The position numbers were made by a program, and so were the translations under genes. Shown here piece after piece: positions 1-5,505 of a stretch of 7,507 bases of DNA (position 1 is its first letter; the number at the start of each line of letters is the position of its first letter). The stretch lies in the NCBI GenBank assembly GCA_003131985.1, contig PKWH01000345.1:1-7507 (forward strand), in the 5' to 3' direction. The DNA comes from Acidobacteriota bacterium. Lineage in GTDB: Bacteria > Acidobacteriota > Terriglobia > Acidiferrales > UBA7541. Below the pieces are notes generated by a model. The model was not told the origin of the DNA and made no database searches. It was given only the letters and a program-made list of their open reading frames with translations.

Positions 1-129
1 AACAAAGTGAAGATATTTCAGCAGGGCGCGGCCGCAGGGCCGTTTCCAGAGCTGGCCGCGGGAGCGTATCCTTCCGCAATCACTGCGGACACAATTACGT
101 TTTACGGCATCTTCAAAAAACTTCAGTAG
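1..129 (+). CDS. 3' end of an upstream gene, unidentified (partial)
   Basis: Frame 1 is open from the first base to a TAG at 127-129, giving 42 C-terminal residues. The start lies outside the window. The fragment is rich in Ala, Gly and Pro, carries the stretch AITADTITFYGIF, and ends in a basic FKKLQ. Codons favour G or C at the third position, as in the + strand genes downstream. It lies on the same strand as the structural genes and directly before them, so it is probably another structural or assembly gene of the cluster; that is inference from position only. I recognise no family in so short a piece. The next gene on this strand begins 384 bases later, after an oppositely oriented insert. 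Confidence 0.7.
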   Translation, partial: NKVKIFQQGAAAGPFPELAAGAYPSAITADTITFYGIFKKLQ

Positions 130-152
130 CGTTCAGCGGTAATTCGGCTGTG

Positions 153-449
153 TCACTCACTTCGGGAGCCAAGCTTACTTTGCATAGTTCTGAAGACTAA
201 CCTTGCTACGAGGCAAGCCTCAATAATACTGACGCCGAACACAACGGGTATCACCCAAGACGGCTGCTTTGGCTCCGATCTAAAGCCTATCAGATCTATC
301 AGTCCTGTATTTATGGCCACCCAAACGAGGACGGCGAACGAAACAAAGAAAGAAACTATTCCAGCAAAGAACGCAACCCAGCCAGGCACATTGATTCTTC
401 GTTCTCCCTGCCAGTCCATGTTGGAGTGAATTTTAACACTGTTGGTCAC
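153..449 (-). CDS. small two-span membrane protein, possible moron
   Basis: This encodes 98 residues from a GTG start. The alternative is ATG at codon 11 (position 419). Neither has a convincing Shine-Dalgarno; only a weak AGGC precedes the GTG. Two hydrophobic stretches are clear. Residues about 22-46 are rich in Val, Phe and Ala, and residues about 64-86 begin at Trp65. They are separated by a short polar loop containing RSEPKQP, and both ends are polar and charged. The protein therefore probably sits in the inner membrane as a helical hairpin. One 60-base stretch of the gene that I counted (181-240) is about 47% GC, against about 58-67% in the + strand gene next to it. The lower GC, the reverse orientation and the position between two + strand genes fit an acquired moron. 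Small membrane proteins in prophages sometimes serve in superinfection exclusion, but nothing in this sequence shows that. Function unknown. Confidence 0.62.
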   Translation of the reverse strand: MTNSVKIHSNMDWQGERRINVPGWVAFFAGIVSFFVSFAVLVWVAINTGLIDLIGFRSEPKQPSWVIPVVFGVSIIEACLVARLVFRTMQSKLGSRSE

Positions 450-458
450 GCCTGTGAC
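445..458. repeat. short inverted repeat over a start codon
   Basis: GTCAC and GTGAC form a perfect 5-base inverted repeat separated by GCCT. Read on the - strand, the GTG start codon of the membrane protein gene is inside the second arm and the only SD-like bases (AGGC) form the loop. It could fold in the mRNA and lower initiation, or act as an operator half-site pair between the two divergent genes. Five-base arms arise easily by chance. Confidence 0.3.
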
Positions 459-513
459 TTAAGACAAATTAATTCAACCATTTGATCTTTTCCGATCGCG
501 AGCGTCTCGCACT

Positions 514-2901
514 ATGTCTATCGAAACTTTTACGCCGTTGCCGCTGAATATTTTCAGCGCTTGGATCACGTTGCTCGATCCGTCTGACGTGCCACCGGGG
601 ATGTCGCCCTCGCTTGGGGACGTGGAATTTTTTCCTGGCGGAGTGCGGACGCGGCCGGGGCTGGTGCCGCAATTTCCTGTGGTGGCAGGCTCGCCACAGA
701 TCAACGGGCTGAAGACTTACGCCACGACGAATCTCGTTCAGCGAATGATCGCGCTGGATTCGATTGGCAATTTGTATAAGGAAACTTCGCCGGGAGTGCT
801 TTCGGTGGTCGCGTCGGGGGGCAAGCCAGGACTTTATCTCGCGTCGGACACGCATTTCGGCCGCGAATACATGGGGTTTGGCGACGGGCTGATCGGGCAG
901 GACATTCCGCGGCAGTATGACGATACGAATTTCGACCGAGTGAGCCAGATCGGGCCGGCGGAAGGACCCGTCGTCGCCGACGTTACCGACGCCGGCAACA
1001 TTTCGCCTGGTGTACATCAGTGCTCGGTAATTTTTGTCACGCGGCAGGGATACATGACCGCACCGTCGCCGCCAACTACATGGACAGCGGCGGGCAGCAA
1101 GAAAGTCAACGTGACGAATATTCCTACCGGGCCTTCGAACGTGGTGCAGCGGCTGCTCGCGTTCACGGCCAGCGGTGGCGCCACTTTTTATCAGGTGCCC
1201 GCTACGATGACGATCAACGACAACGTCACGACTTCGCTCGAAGTGGATTTTACCGACACGATTCTGCTTAGTGGCTTGAGCGTGGAGAATTTGTTTGGCC
1301 AGATCGAGCTGCCGTGCCAGCTTGGCGTGGTGGATTATGCCGAACGGCTTTTCTGGTGGGGTGAACGCGCCAAGATGGACAACTGGCGCAATCTTTCGTT
1401 CGACGGTGGCTGGGACATTTCCGGCGACGGGCGTCCGCTCGGATGGCAACTCGACCCTACATTCGGCGCGGGAGGAAGCCGCGAGCCGAGTTTCTCGGTC
1501 TGGGGCGATGCGTATCGCATTACGGCGGATGGCGTCACCATCCAACGCGGAACGATCGCGCAGAATGCGATCACGGACGCGTTTGGCGATCAGTTGCTGG
1601 TGAACAACACGGATTATTCGGTGCGTGTGCGCGTCGCGCGCAGCGCAAATCTCTCCGCGGGGACCTTGCGCATCAACACTTTCAGTCCAACGGCGGGGCT
1701 AGTCGGCGCGGGACTCGTCGTTTCCGCGGCGCAGGCCACTGCTTCGTACCAGGAATTCACGGCGCAGCTCTTTCCTCCGCAAACTTCGCTGCCGACGGAT
1801 CTGACGCTGCGCGTGTATGCCGACAGCACACCCGGGCCGAGTGGGGAGTCGTTTCTGGTTGACGATATCGAAATATTTCCGACTTTCGCTGCGCAGAATT
1901 CGTCGCTGGTGCGCGCTTCCGCTACGTCAGCGCCGGAAAGTTATGACGGCGTGTCCGGCATCCAGGAGATCGCTGTAAATAACGGGCAGGGAATTCGCGC
2001 CGCATTCAGCTTGCGCAGCAATTTGTATTTTGTGAAAGAACGCTCGATGTATGTGACCGCAACCGACGGAGTGAACGAGCCGGCGCTTTGGGGAGTGGAG
2101 GAAGTGTCGAACAAGGTGGGCACTCCTTCTGCGCACGGCGTGGGTTACGGCGAAGAATGGGTGGTGATCGCGGGCCGCTCGGGACTTTATTATTTTGACG
2201 GCAGCGAGCCGATCAAATTGTCGCAGGAAATTCAACCGACGTGGGACGCGATCAATTGGCAATACGGACAGTTGCTATGGGTGCAGGTGGACACGCAGCA
2301 CAAACGCATCTACGTCGGCGTGCCGATGGGCGCGGCCACGCAGCCGAATCAGATTCTGATGCTCGATTACACGGAAGGAATGCAGGACCCGCTCGTCTCG
2401 ATTTATACGGCGGCGGCGGAACGCTCGCGAAAATGGGCACCGTGGATGATTTCCGCGAATTCTTGCGGTTTGATTGAACGCTCGAACGGCGTGGCGCAGG
2501 TGTTTCTTGGCGCGAATAATTCCAGCGGAAAGATCTACGCGCTCACCGAAGGGCAGTTTTCGGACGACGGCGTCGCGATCAATTCGTTTTACTCCACGGC
2601 GTTTCTGGCGGCGACCGGATTGAGCGGCAGAAATTTGTTTGGCTACCTAACGGCTTACGTGCAGGGCGCAGGCTCGCTGTCGCTGACTTCGTTTTCGCCG
2701 GGTGACGTGAGCGTGCTTTCGCTAGGCGCCTGGACGCTCGCCGCGCCCGCTTCGCGCGACATGGAGCAGTTCACAAACGTACTGGCGGAGCGAGTGTCGT
2801 ATCAGATTGGCACGAGCGTAGCGGGGTCGTGGTTCTCGATTACGAAACTCGTACCTTGGGCGAAGCCGGACCCGTTCGCCATAGTCCGCGGCACAAACTG
2901 A
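514..2901 (+). CDS. phage tail/virion structural protein, nozzle/stabilisation-like, with inserted carbohydrate-binding-like domain
   Basis: This is a 795-residue, Gly/Ser/Thr- and aromatic-rich protein that appears to be almost all beta. The N-terminal region (about 20-60) contains GDVEFFPGGVRTRPGLVPQF. This resembles the opening of tail-nozzle or packaged-DNA stabilisation proteins of short-tailed phages (P22 gp10-like), where a similar 'R-x-x-PG' element precedes a beta-propeller. Residues about 60-290 and 460-795 have propeller-like strand pairs such as GRSGLYYFDGSEPIKLSQEI (554-573) and HKRIYVGVP. Between them, residues about 293-458 run from NLSFDGGWD through PLGWQLDP to SFLVDDIEIFP. 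That is the start-to-end pattern of a CBM4/9-type jelly roll and looks like an insertion in the propeller. There is no signal peptide or membrane span. The ATG at 514 has no clear SD. The next gene starts 28 bases after the stop. The structural role is fairly likely; the exact component is inferred and could equally be a baseplate or fibre protein. Confidence 0.72.
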   Translation: MSIETFTPLPLNIFSAWITLLDPSDVPPGMSPSLGDVEFFPGGVRTRPGLVPQFPVVAGSPQINGLKTYATTNLVQRMIALDSIGNLYKETSPGVLSVVASGGKPGLYLASDTHFGREYMGFGDGLIGQDIPRQYDDTNFDRVSQIGPAEGPVVADVTDAGNISPGVHQCSVIFVTRQGYMTAPSPPTTWTAAGSKKVNVTNIPTGPSNVVQRLLAFTASGGATFYQVPATMTINDNVTTSLEVDFTDTILLSGLSVENLFGQIELPCQLGVVDYAERLFWWGERAKMDNWRNLSFDGGWDISGDGRPLGWQLDPTFGAGGSREPSFSVWGDAYRITADGVTIQRGTIAQNAITDAFGDQLLVNNTDYSVRVRVARSANLSAGTLRINTFSPTAGLVGAGLVVSAAQATASYQEFTAQLFPPQTSLPTDLTLRVYADSTPGPSGESFLVDDIEIFPTFAAQNSSLVRASATSAPESYDGVSGIQEIAVNNGQGIRAAFSLRSNLYFVKERSMYVTATDGVNEPALWGVEEVSNKVGTPSAHGVGYGEEWVVIAGRSGLYYFDGSEPIKLSQEIQPTWDAINWQYGQLLWVQVDTQHKRIYVGVPMGAATQPNQILMLDYTEGMQDPLVSIYTAAAERSRKWAPWMISANSCGLIERSNGVAQVFLGANNSSGKIYALTEGQFSDDGVAINSFYSTAFLAATGLSGRNLFGYLTAYVQGAGSLSLTSFSPGDVSVLSLGAWTLAAPASRDMEQFTNVLAERVSYQIGTSVAGSWFSITKLVPWAKPDPFAIVRGTN

Positions 2902-2929
2902 CCAGCGAGTTGCGGTTCACCCAACTACG

Positions 2930-3946
2930 ATGCTGAATATTTCGCAAATTGAGGCGCTGCGGCGCACGAATCCGCAGCTTTACGAAGCGATGCAGAGGCT
3001 GGCGGCGGCTTCGCTCGGGCCGAACCAGGGCTGGAGCATTGACAGCCAGATCACCGACGGCACGAATTTTGCGCGCGTGACCTCTGGCGCGCTTACGGGA
3101 AATCGGATCGACCCGACGAAGCCTGGCGTACTGATGAAAGGCTCGGTGCCGCCGACGTGGTCCGGTGGGTTCACGTACGTTTCCACCACCTCGAGCATCA
3201 CGTGGTCTTGGAGCGGACTCACAATTTCGCGCGCCGACGGCACATCGACCTCGGTTGCTAACGGCTCGCTCGCCGTTGCGGGGCTCACAGCCGGCACTAC
3301 ATATTATTTTTATCCTTACTGGGACGACGTTGCCCTTGCGATCACGTGGGTGGGAGAGAACGCCGGAAGCGTGGGTTCGCCTGCGAATGCGCAGAGCGCG
3401 AAAACAAATGTCGCCGCGCAGCAGCAGGCGCTGCAAGGACGGGTTCCGCTTTCGCAAGGCGCGATGATGGCAGCCACCACCAGCAGTGGAACCGGAGGCG
3501 GTTCAGGCGGGGGAAGCGGAAGCTGTCTGCGTTCCGGAATGGTGGTGCAGGCGAAAGAGCGCGGCAACGTCAAGATCGAAACCTGCAAGGTGGGCGAATA
3601 TCTTTGTTGTCCGTGCCACACGCACGGAGAGCCGTGGACGCGCATCGTGCGCCTGGAAGTGCGCGACGCGGATACATTCATCCGGCTGCATTTTTCTAAT
3701 GACGAATCGCTAGATGTGACGCCGCACCACATTTTTACTCTCGCCGACGGTTCGCCGATGCGCGCGGAGCGTTTGTGCTTGAGCGATGTTCTGGTTGGCC
3801 GCTTTGGGCGGATTACCATAAGGAAAATTGAGGTCATCGTTGAAGAAGGGAAGAAGGTAACGGTGAGCTGCGAGCCGTATCATCAATTTTTCGCCGGCTG
3901 CGGCGCCGCCTCGATTTTGACGCACAACTATACTTTTTCTTCTTAA
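2930..3946 (+). CDS. beta-rich phage accessory protein with C-terminal intein-like (Hint) autoprocessing domain
   Basis: This encodes 338 residues. Residues 1-30 form a likely helix (IEALRRTNPQLYEAMQRLAA). Residues about 75-140 are a Thr/Ser/Trp-rich beta domain reminiscent of fibronectin III, ending in GTTYYFYPYWD. Residues 187-198 are a natural Gly/Ser linker. Residues 199-333 are a minimal Hint domain of about 135 residues. Cys199 follows the linker at the splice position, in CLRSGMVV. Block B is VTPHHIF, with T264 and H267 as the TxxH pair. Block F is EPYHQFFAG (315-323), and the end is H332-N333. Only YTFSS follows, so +1 is Tyr rather than Cys, Ser or Thr, as in A-type bacterial intein-like domains. 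No homing endonuclease is present. Such domains cut or rearrange their own backbone. Expected outcomes are release of the N-terminal part, loss of the five-residue tail, or attachment to another nucleophile. An unusual CCPCHTH cluster occupies 226-232. The gene sits 28 bases after the 795-residue tail protein and 16 before the next gene, so it is probably co-transcribed. Hint assignment is strong; the tail role is inferred. Confidence 0.82.
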   Translation: MLNISQIEALRRTNPQLYEAMQRLAAASLGPNQGWSIDSQITDGTNFARVTSGALTGNRIDPTKPGVLMKGSVPPTWSGGFTYVSTTSSITWSWSGLTISRADGTSTSVANGSLAVAGLTAGTTYYFYPYWDDVALAITWVGENAGSVGSPANAQSAKTNVAAQQQALQGRVPLSQGAMMAATTSSGTGGGSGGGSGSCLRSGMVVQAKERGNVKIETCKVGEYLCCPCHTHGEPWTRIVRLEVRDADTFIRLHFSNDESLDVTPHHIFTLADGSPMRAERLCLSDVLVGRFGRITIRKIEVIVEEGKKVTVSCEPYHQFFAGCGAASILTHNYTFSS

Positions 3947-3962
3947 CTTACACCTGCAGTTC

Positions 3963-4337
3963 ATGTCCGCTCCATCCGCAATGACCGGAAAACGCTATTA
4001 CCTCACGACGCTCGACGCATGGCATCGACGCGCTGCTCGATTTGTGAATTCGCACTGGCTCGCGCTGAGCGCCGCTGCAGCGTCTGTTGCGACGGGAGAT
4101 GTCGCTACAGACGCAACGCCGATCCTAGTCCTCATCGAAGCGGACGAAGGCGCGCATCTCGCGCTCGAGGATGACGCTGCATTCGAAGCGCTGCCGCATC
4201 CTCTCGCGCACAAGCCGATTTCAGAGGCAGCGCAGACGGCACTCGCGTCTTACGGAATCGCGCCGGGCGCGACCACGTTCGACGCGGCCGAAGCTGTCGC
4301 GCGGGTGCATCCGCTCCTGCGCCACCGCGTGTTCTAG
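3963..4337 (+). CDS. conserved-looking hypothetical protein of the structural cluster
   Basis: This encodes 124 residues beginning MSAPSAMTGKRYYLTTLDAW. An in-frame ATG at codon 7 is a possible alternative start. No SD is visible before either. The middle (about residues 50-80) reads TPILVLIEADEGAHLALEDD followed by AFEALPHPL, which looks like a beta strand, an acidic helix and a loop. The rest is Ala-rich and helical, ending in HPLLRHRVF. There are no membrane spans and no catalytic motif that I recognise. It is tightly packed between the Hint protein (16-base gap) and the GNAT-like protein (27-base gap), so it is probably co-expressed with them and may be a small chaperone or assembly factor. 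That role is a guess from position. Protein-like composition and consistent third-position GC make the gene itself likely. Confidence 0.6.
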   Translation: MSAPSAMTGKRYYLTTLDAWHRRAARFVNSHWLALSAAAASVATGDVATDATPILVLIEADEGAHLALEDDAAFEALPHPLAHKPISEAAQTALASYGIAPGATTFDAAEAVARVHPLLRHRVF

Positions 4338-4364
4338 ACGCTCGGGCTCGATCCTCGGTAACAC

Positions 4365-4766
4365 GTGCACATTCGACCCTACACTAAAGCCGATCTCGAC
4401 GCGCTGCGACGCATGCACGCGCAGCAAGGATTCGAGTACGCGTTCCCCGATCTTGCGGACCCGCTGTTTGTTTCGAAGCTGGTGGTGGAAGACGGCGCGG
4501 GGCGCGCGGTGATGGCGTCGCTGGCGCGGTTGACTTGCGAAATGTATCTGCTGGTCGCACCTGGGGAAGGGAATCCGCGCCAACGTTACGCGCGGCTGCT
4601 TGGGCTGCACCGCGCCGGTGAATGCGATCTTCTCTCGCGCGGTCTCCACGATGTGCACGCCTGGCTGCCGCCGCCTATCGCCAAGAAATTCGGCCGCCGC
4701 CTTGCGGCCCTCGGATGGGTTCGCGACGACGCATGGACGCCGTATTGCCGCCGCCTTGTTTTGTAA
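4365..4766 (+). CDS. GNAT-fold-like small protein
   Basis: This encodes 133 residues from GTG at 4365, with no clear SD. The opening, MHIRPYTKADLDALRRMHAQ, is the strand-helix start typical of the GNAT N-acetyltransferase superfamily. VVEDGAGRAVMASLARLTCEMYLLVAP (about 40-66) would supply the next strands. The C-terminal GRRLAALGWVRDDAWTPYCRRL resembles the late GNAT segment where a helix leads to 'LGF/W'. The usual acetyl-CoA pyrophosphate loop (R/Q-x-x-G-x-G/A) is not visible where it should be, so catalysis is doubtful; the protein may use the fold only for binding. It is the last + strand gene before a reverse-oriented gene, whose stop lies 19 bases away. GNAT-like proteins occur inside some phage structural modules with unknown function. 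Fold assignment is moderate and function is unknown. Confidence 0.55.
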   Translation: MHIRPYTKADLDALRRMHAQQGFEYAFPDLADPLFVSKLVVEDGAGRAVMASLARLTCEMYLLVAPGEGNPRQRYARLLGLHRAGECDLLSRGLHDVHAWLPPPIAKKFGRRLAALGWVRDDAWTPYCRRLVL

Positions 4767-4781
4767 TGTGGAAGTTGTCGT

Positions 4782-4793
4782 GCAGCTAGCTGC
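4782..4793. repeat. 12-base palindrome at convergent gene ends
   Basis: GCAGCTAGCTGC is a perfect palindrome. It lies in the junction between the + strand GNAT-like gene and the - strand GAF gene and overlaps the latter's TAG stop. It has no T-tract on either side, so it is not a standard intrinsic terminator. It may still form a weak hairpin or cruciform where the two transcripts meet. Confidence 0.35.
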
Positions 4794-5277
4794 TAGGGTG
4801 GGATTCGATCCAGGTGCCGAGGAGTTTTGCGGCGTGCTCGCATAGTTTTTTGTCTTCGGAGGCGAAGGCAGCGCGGAAATGGCTGTCGATGTCCAACTCA
4901 CCGACGACGTTCCCTGCGACGAAGATGGGCACGACGATCTCGGATTTGGTTTCCGCGGAACAGGCTAAATACCGCGAGTCGGCACCCACATCGTCGACGA
5001 TGACCGTCTCGCCGCTGGATGCGGCGGCTCCGCAAATGCCTTGATTCAACCTGATGCGAGTGTGCGGGGTCATCGAGCCTTTGAACGGGCCGAGGACCAG
5101 CATATCTTCGGCGGGTTCTTTTTCGATCATGTAGAAGCCCACCCAGTTGTACTTCAGCAGATTTTTGTGGAGCAGCGCGACAATGCCCCCCATCAATTCG
5201 TGCGCGGAAGTTGCAGCTACGGCGAGACTGTCCAGTTCGGGAATGAGGTCTTTGGGTTCGGGATTCGCGTGAAACAT
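4786..5277 (-). CDS. GAF-domain protein, free-methionine-(R)-sulfoxide reductase-like
   Basis: This is a 163-residue cytoplasmic protein, about the usual length of fRMsr (E. coli MsrC). Shared features in order are KYNWVGFYMIE (42-52), LVLGPFKG (60-67), QGICGAAASSGE (79-90), VDDVGADSRYLACSAETKSEIVVPI (94-118) and VVGELDIDS (124-132). The family reduces free Met-R-sulfoxide with catalytic Cys118 (E. coli numbering), here Cys106; Cys82 matches Cys94. The resolving Cys84 of the family is absent and His72 stands at its place. The enzyme may therefore recycle through another thiol (Cys82, Cys146 or an external one), or be a GAF sensor. It is a normal host oxidative-defence gene, yet lies reversed between phage-like genes, facing the GNAT-like gene and divergent from the 184-residue gene. 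The ATG at 5277 has no SD, but an extended -10 lies just upstream, so the mRNA may be leaderless. Confidence 0.85.
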   Translation of the reverse strand: MFHANPEPKDLIPELDSLAVAATSAHELMGGIVALLHKNLLKYNWVGFYMIEKEPAEDMLVLGPFKGSMTPHTRIRLNQGICGAAASSGETVIVDDVGADSRYLACSAETKSEIVVPIFVAGNVVGELDIDSHFRAAFASEDKKLCEHAAKLLGTWIESHPSS

Positions 5278-5283
5278 ACTGGC

Positions 5284-5292
5284 ATTAAATCA
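5284..5292 (-). promoter_or_regulatory. candidate extended -10 promoter of the GAF gene
   Basis: Read on the - strand the bases are TGATTTAAT: a TG-N extension followed by TTTAAT, five of six matches to TATAAT. Six bases then separate it from the ATG at 5277, so transcription would begin at or next to the start codon and give a leaderless mRNA, consistent with the missing SD. The matching -35 position (about 5307-5312) is poor. This is pattern matching only. Confidence 0.33.
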
Positions 5293-5308
5293 TGGCATGC
5301 CGGATTCG

Positions 5309-5325
5309 TGACCGCGCGCCGGTCA
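5309..5325. promoter_or_regulatory. operator-like inverted repeat
   Basis: TGACCG, five bases (CGCGC), then CGGTCA form a perfect 6-base inverted repeat spanning 17 bases. A third copy of the half-site, TGACCG, lies at 5364-5369. The pair overlaps the region where the -35 of the - strand GAF gene would be and is centred about 40 bases before its start codon, a typical place for a dimeric repressor. The regulator is not in the window. Confidence 0.35.
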
Positions 5326-5424
5326 ATTTTGTTTCCATCCGCGCAACCGGGCCGAATTGTAGCTGACCGTGGCTCGCAAGGGTGAGGATTTTGTTCTTCA
5401 GCGACGCGAGACCGCGTGTAGGCA

Positions 5425-5455
5425 TTGACTAATTCTAAGACACGACTGTTACAAA
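5425..5455 (+). promoter_or_regulatory. candidate promoter of the 184-residue gene
   Basis: TTGACT (5425-5430) matches five of six -35 bases. A weak -10, TACAAA (5450-5455), follows after 19 bases, longer than the ideal 17. It would start transcription about 45 bases before the ATG at 5506. A promoter is expected here because the upstream neighbour is divergent, but this particular match is only fair. Confidence 0.25.
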
Positions 5456-5460
5456 TCCTA

Positions 5461-5488
5461 AGCCACTAGCCACTCGTCACTAACTACT
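5461..5488. repeat. degenerate 7-base tandem repeat, four units
   Basis: Four consecutive heptamers read AGCCACT, AGCCACT, CGTCACT and AACTACT. The first two are identical; the third differs at two positions from the first, the fourth at three. The array ends seven bases before the SD of the next gene, in its presumed 5' leader. Similar CCACTAG-type runs are, to my recollection, common between genes in Acidobacteriota, which supports the lineage guess. Confidence 0.5.
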
Positions 5489-5494
5489 TTTTCC

Positions 5495-5502
5495 GGGGAG
5501 GA
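5495..5502 (+). promoter_or_regulatory. strong Shine-Dalgarno
   Basis: GGGGAGGA contains the full GGAGG core and leaves four bases between that core and the ATG at 5506. It is the only strong ribosome binding site in the window and fixes the start of the 184-residue gene. It implies higher translation than for the neighbouring genes. Confidence 0.75.
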
Positions 5503-5505
5503 ACT

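Noticed and set aside
469..1545. Long - strand open frame of 358 codons opposite the 795-residue gene
   Set aside because: The translation is Arg/His-rich with no fold-like pattern, as expected for an antisense shadow of a GC-rich gene; the + strand frame has clear domain motifs.
2840..3457. Open frame of 205 codons on the - strand across the gene junction
   Set aside because: It spans the end of one well-supported + gene and the start of the next, and its translation is Arg-rich and shadow-like.
3524..3928. Classical intein with homing endonuclease
   Set aside because: The domain is only about 135 residues, with no LAGLIDADG or HNH insert, and Tyr follows the terminal Asn, so it fits a minimal Hint/BIL domain instead.
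4668..4760. Three copies of GCCGCCGCCT
   Set aside because: They fall inside the GNAT-like gene and follow from Pro/Arg/Ala codon use in GC-rich DNA; spacing is irregular.
5278..5505. tRNA, small RNA or hidden gene in the divergent gap
   Set aside because: No cloverleaf-like pairing or TΨC-type GTTCGAATC stretch is visible, and no frame looks protein-like; only the regulatory and repeat signals already listed are supported.
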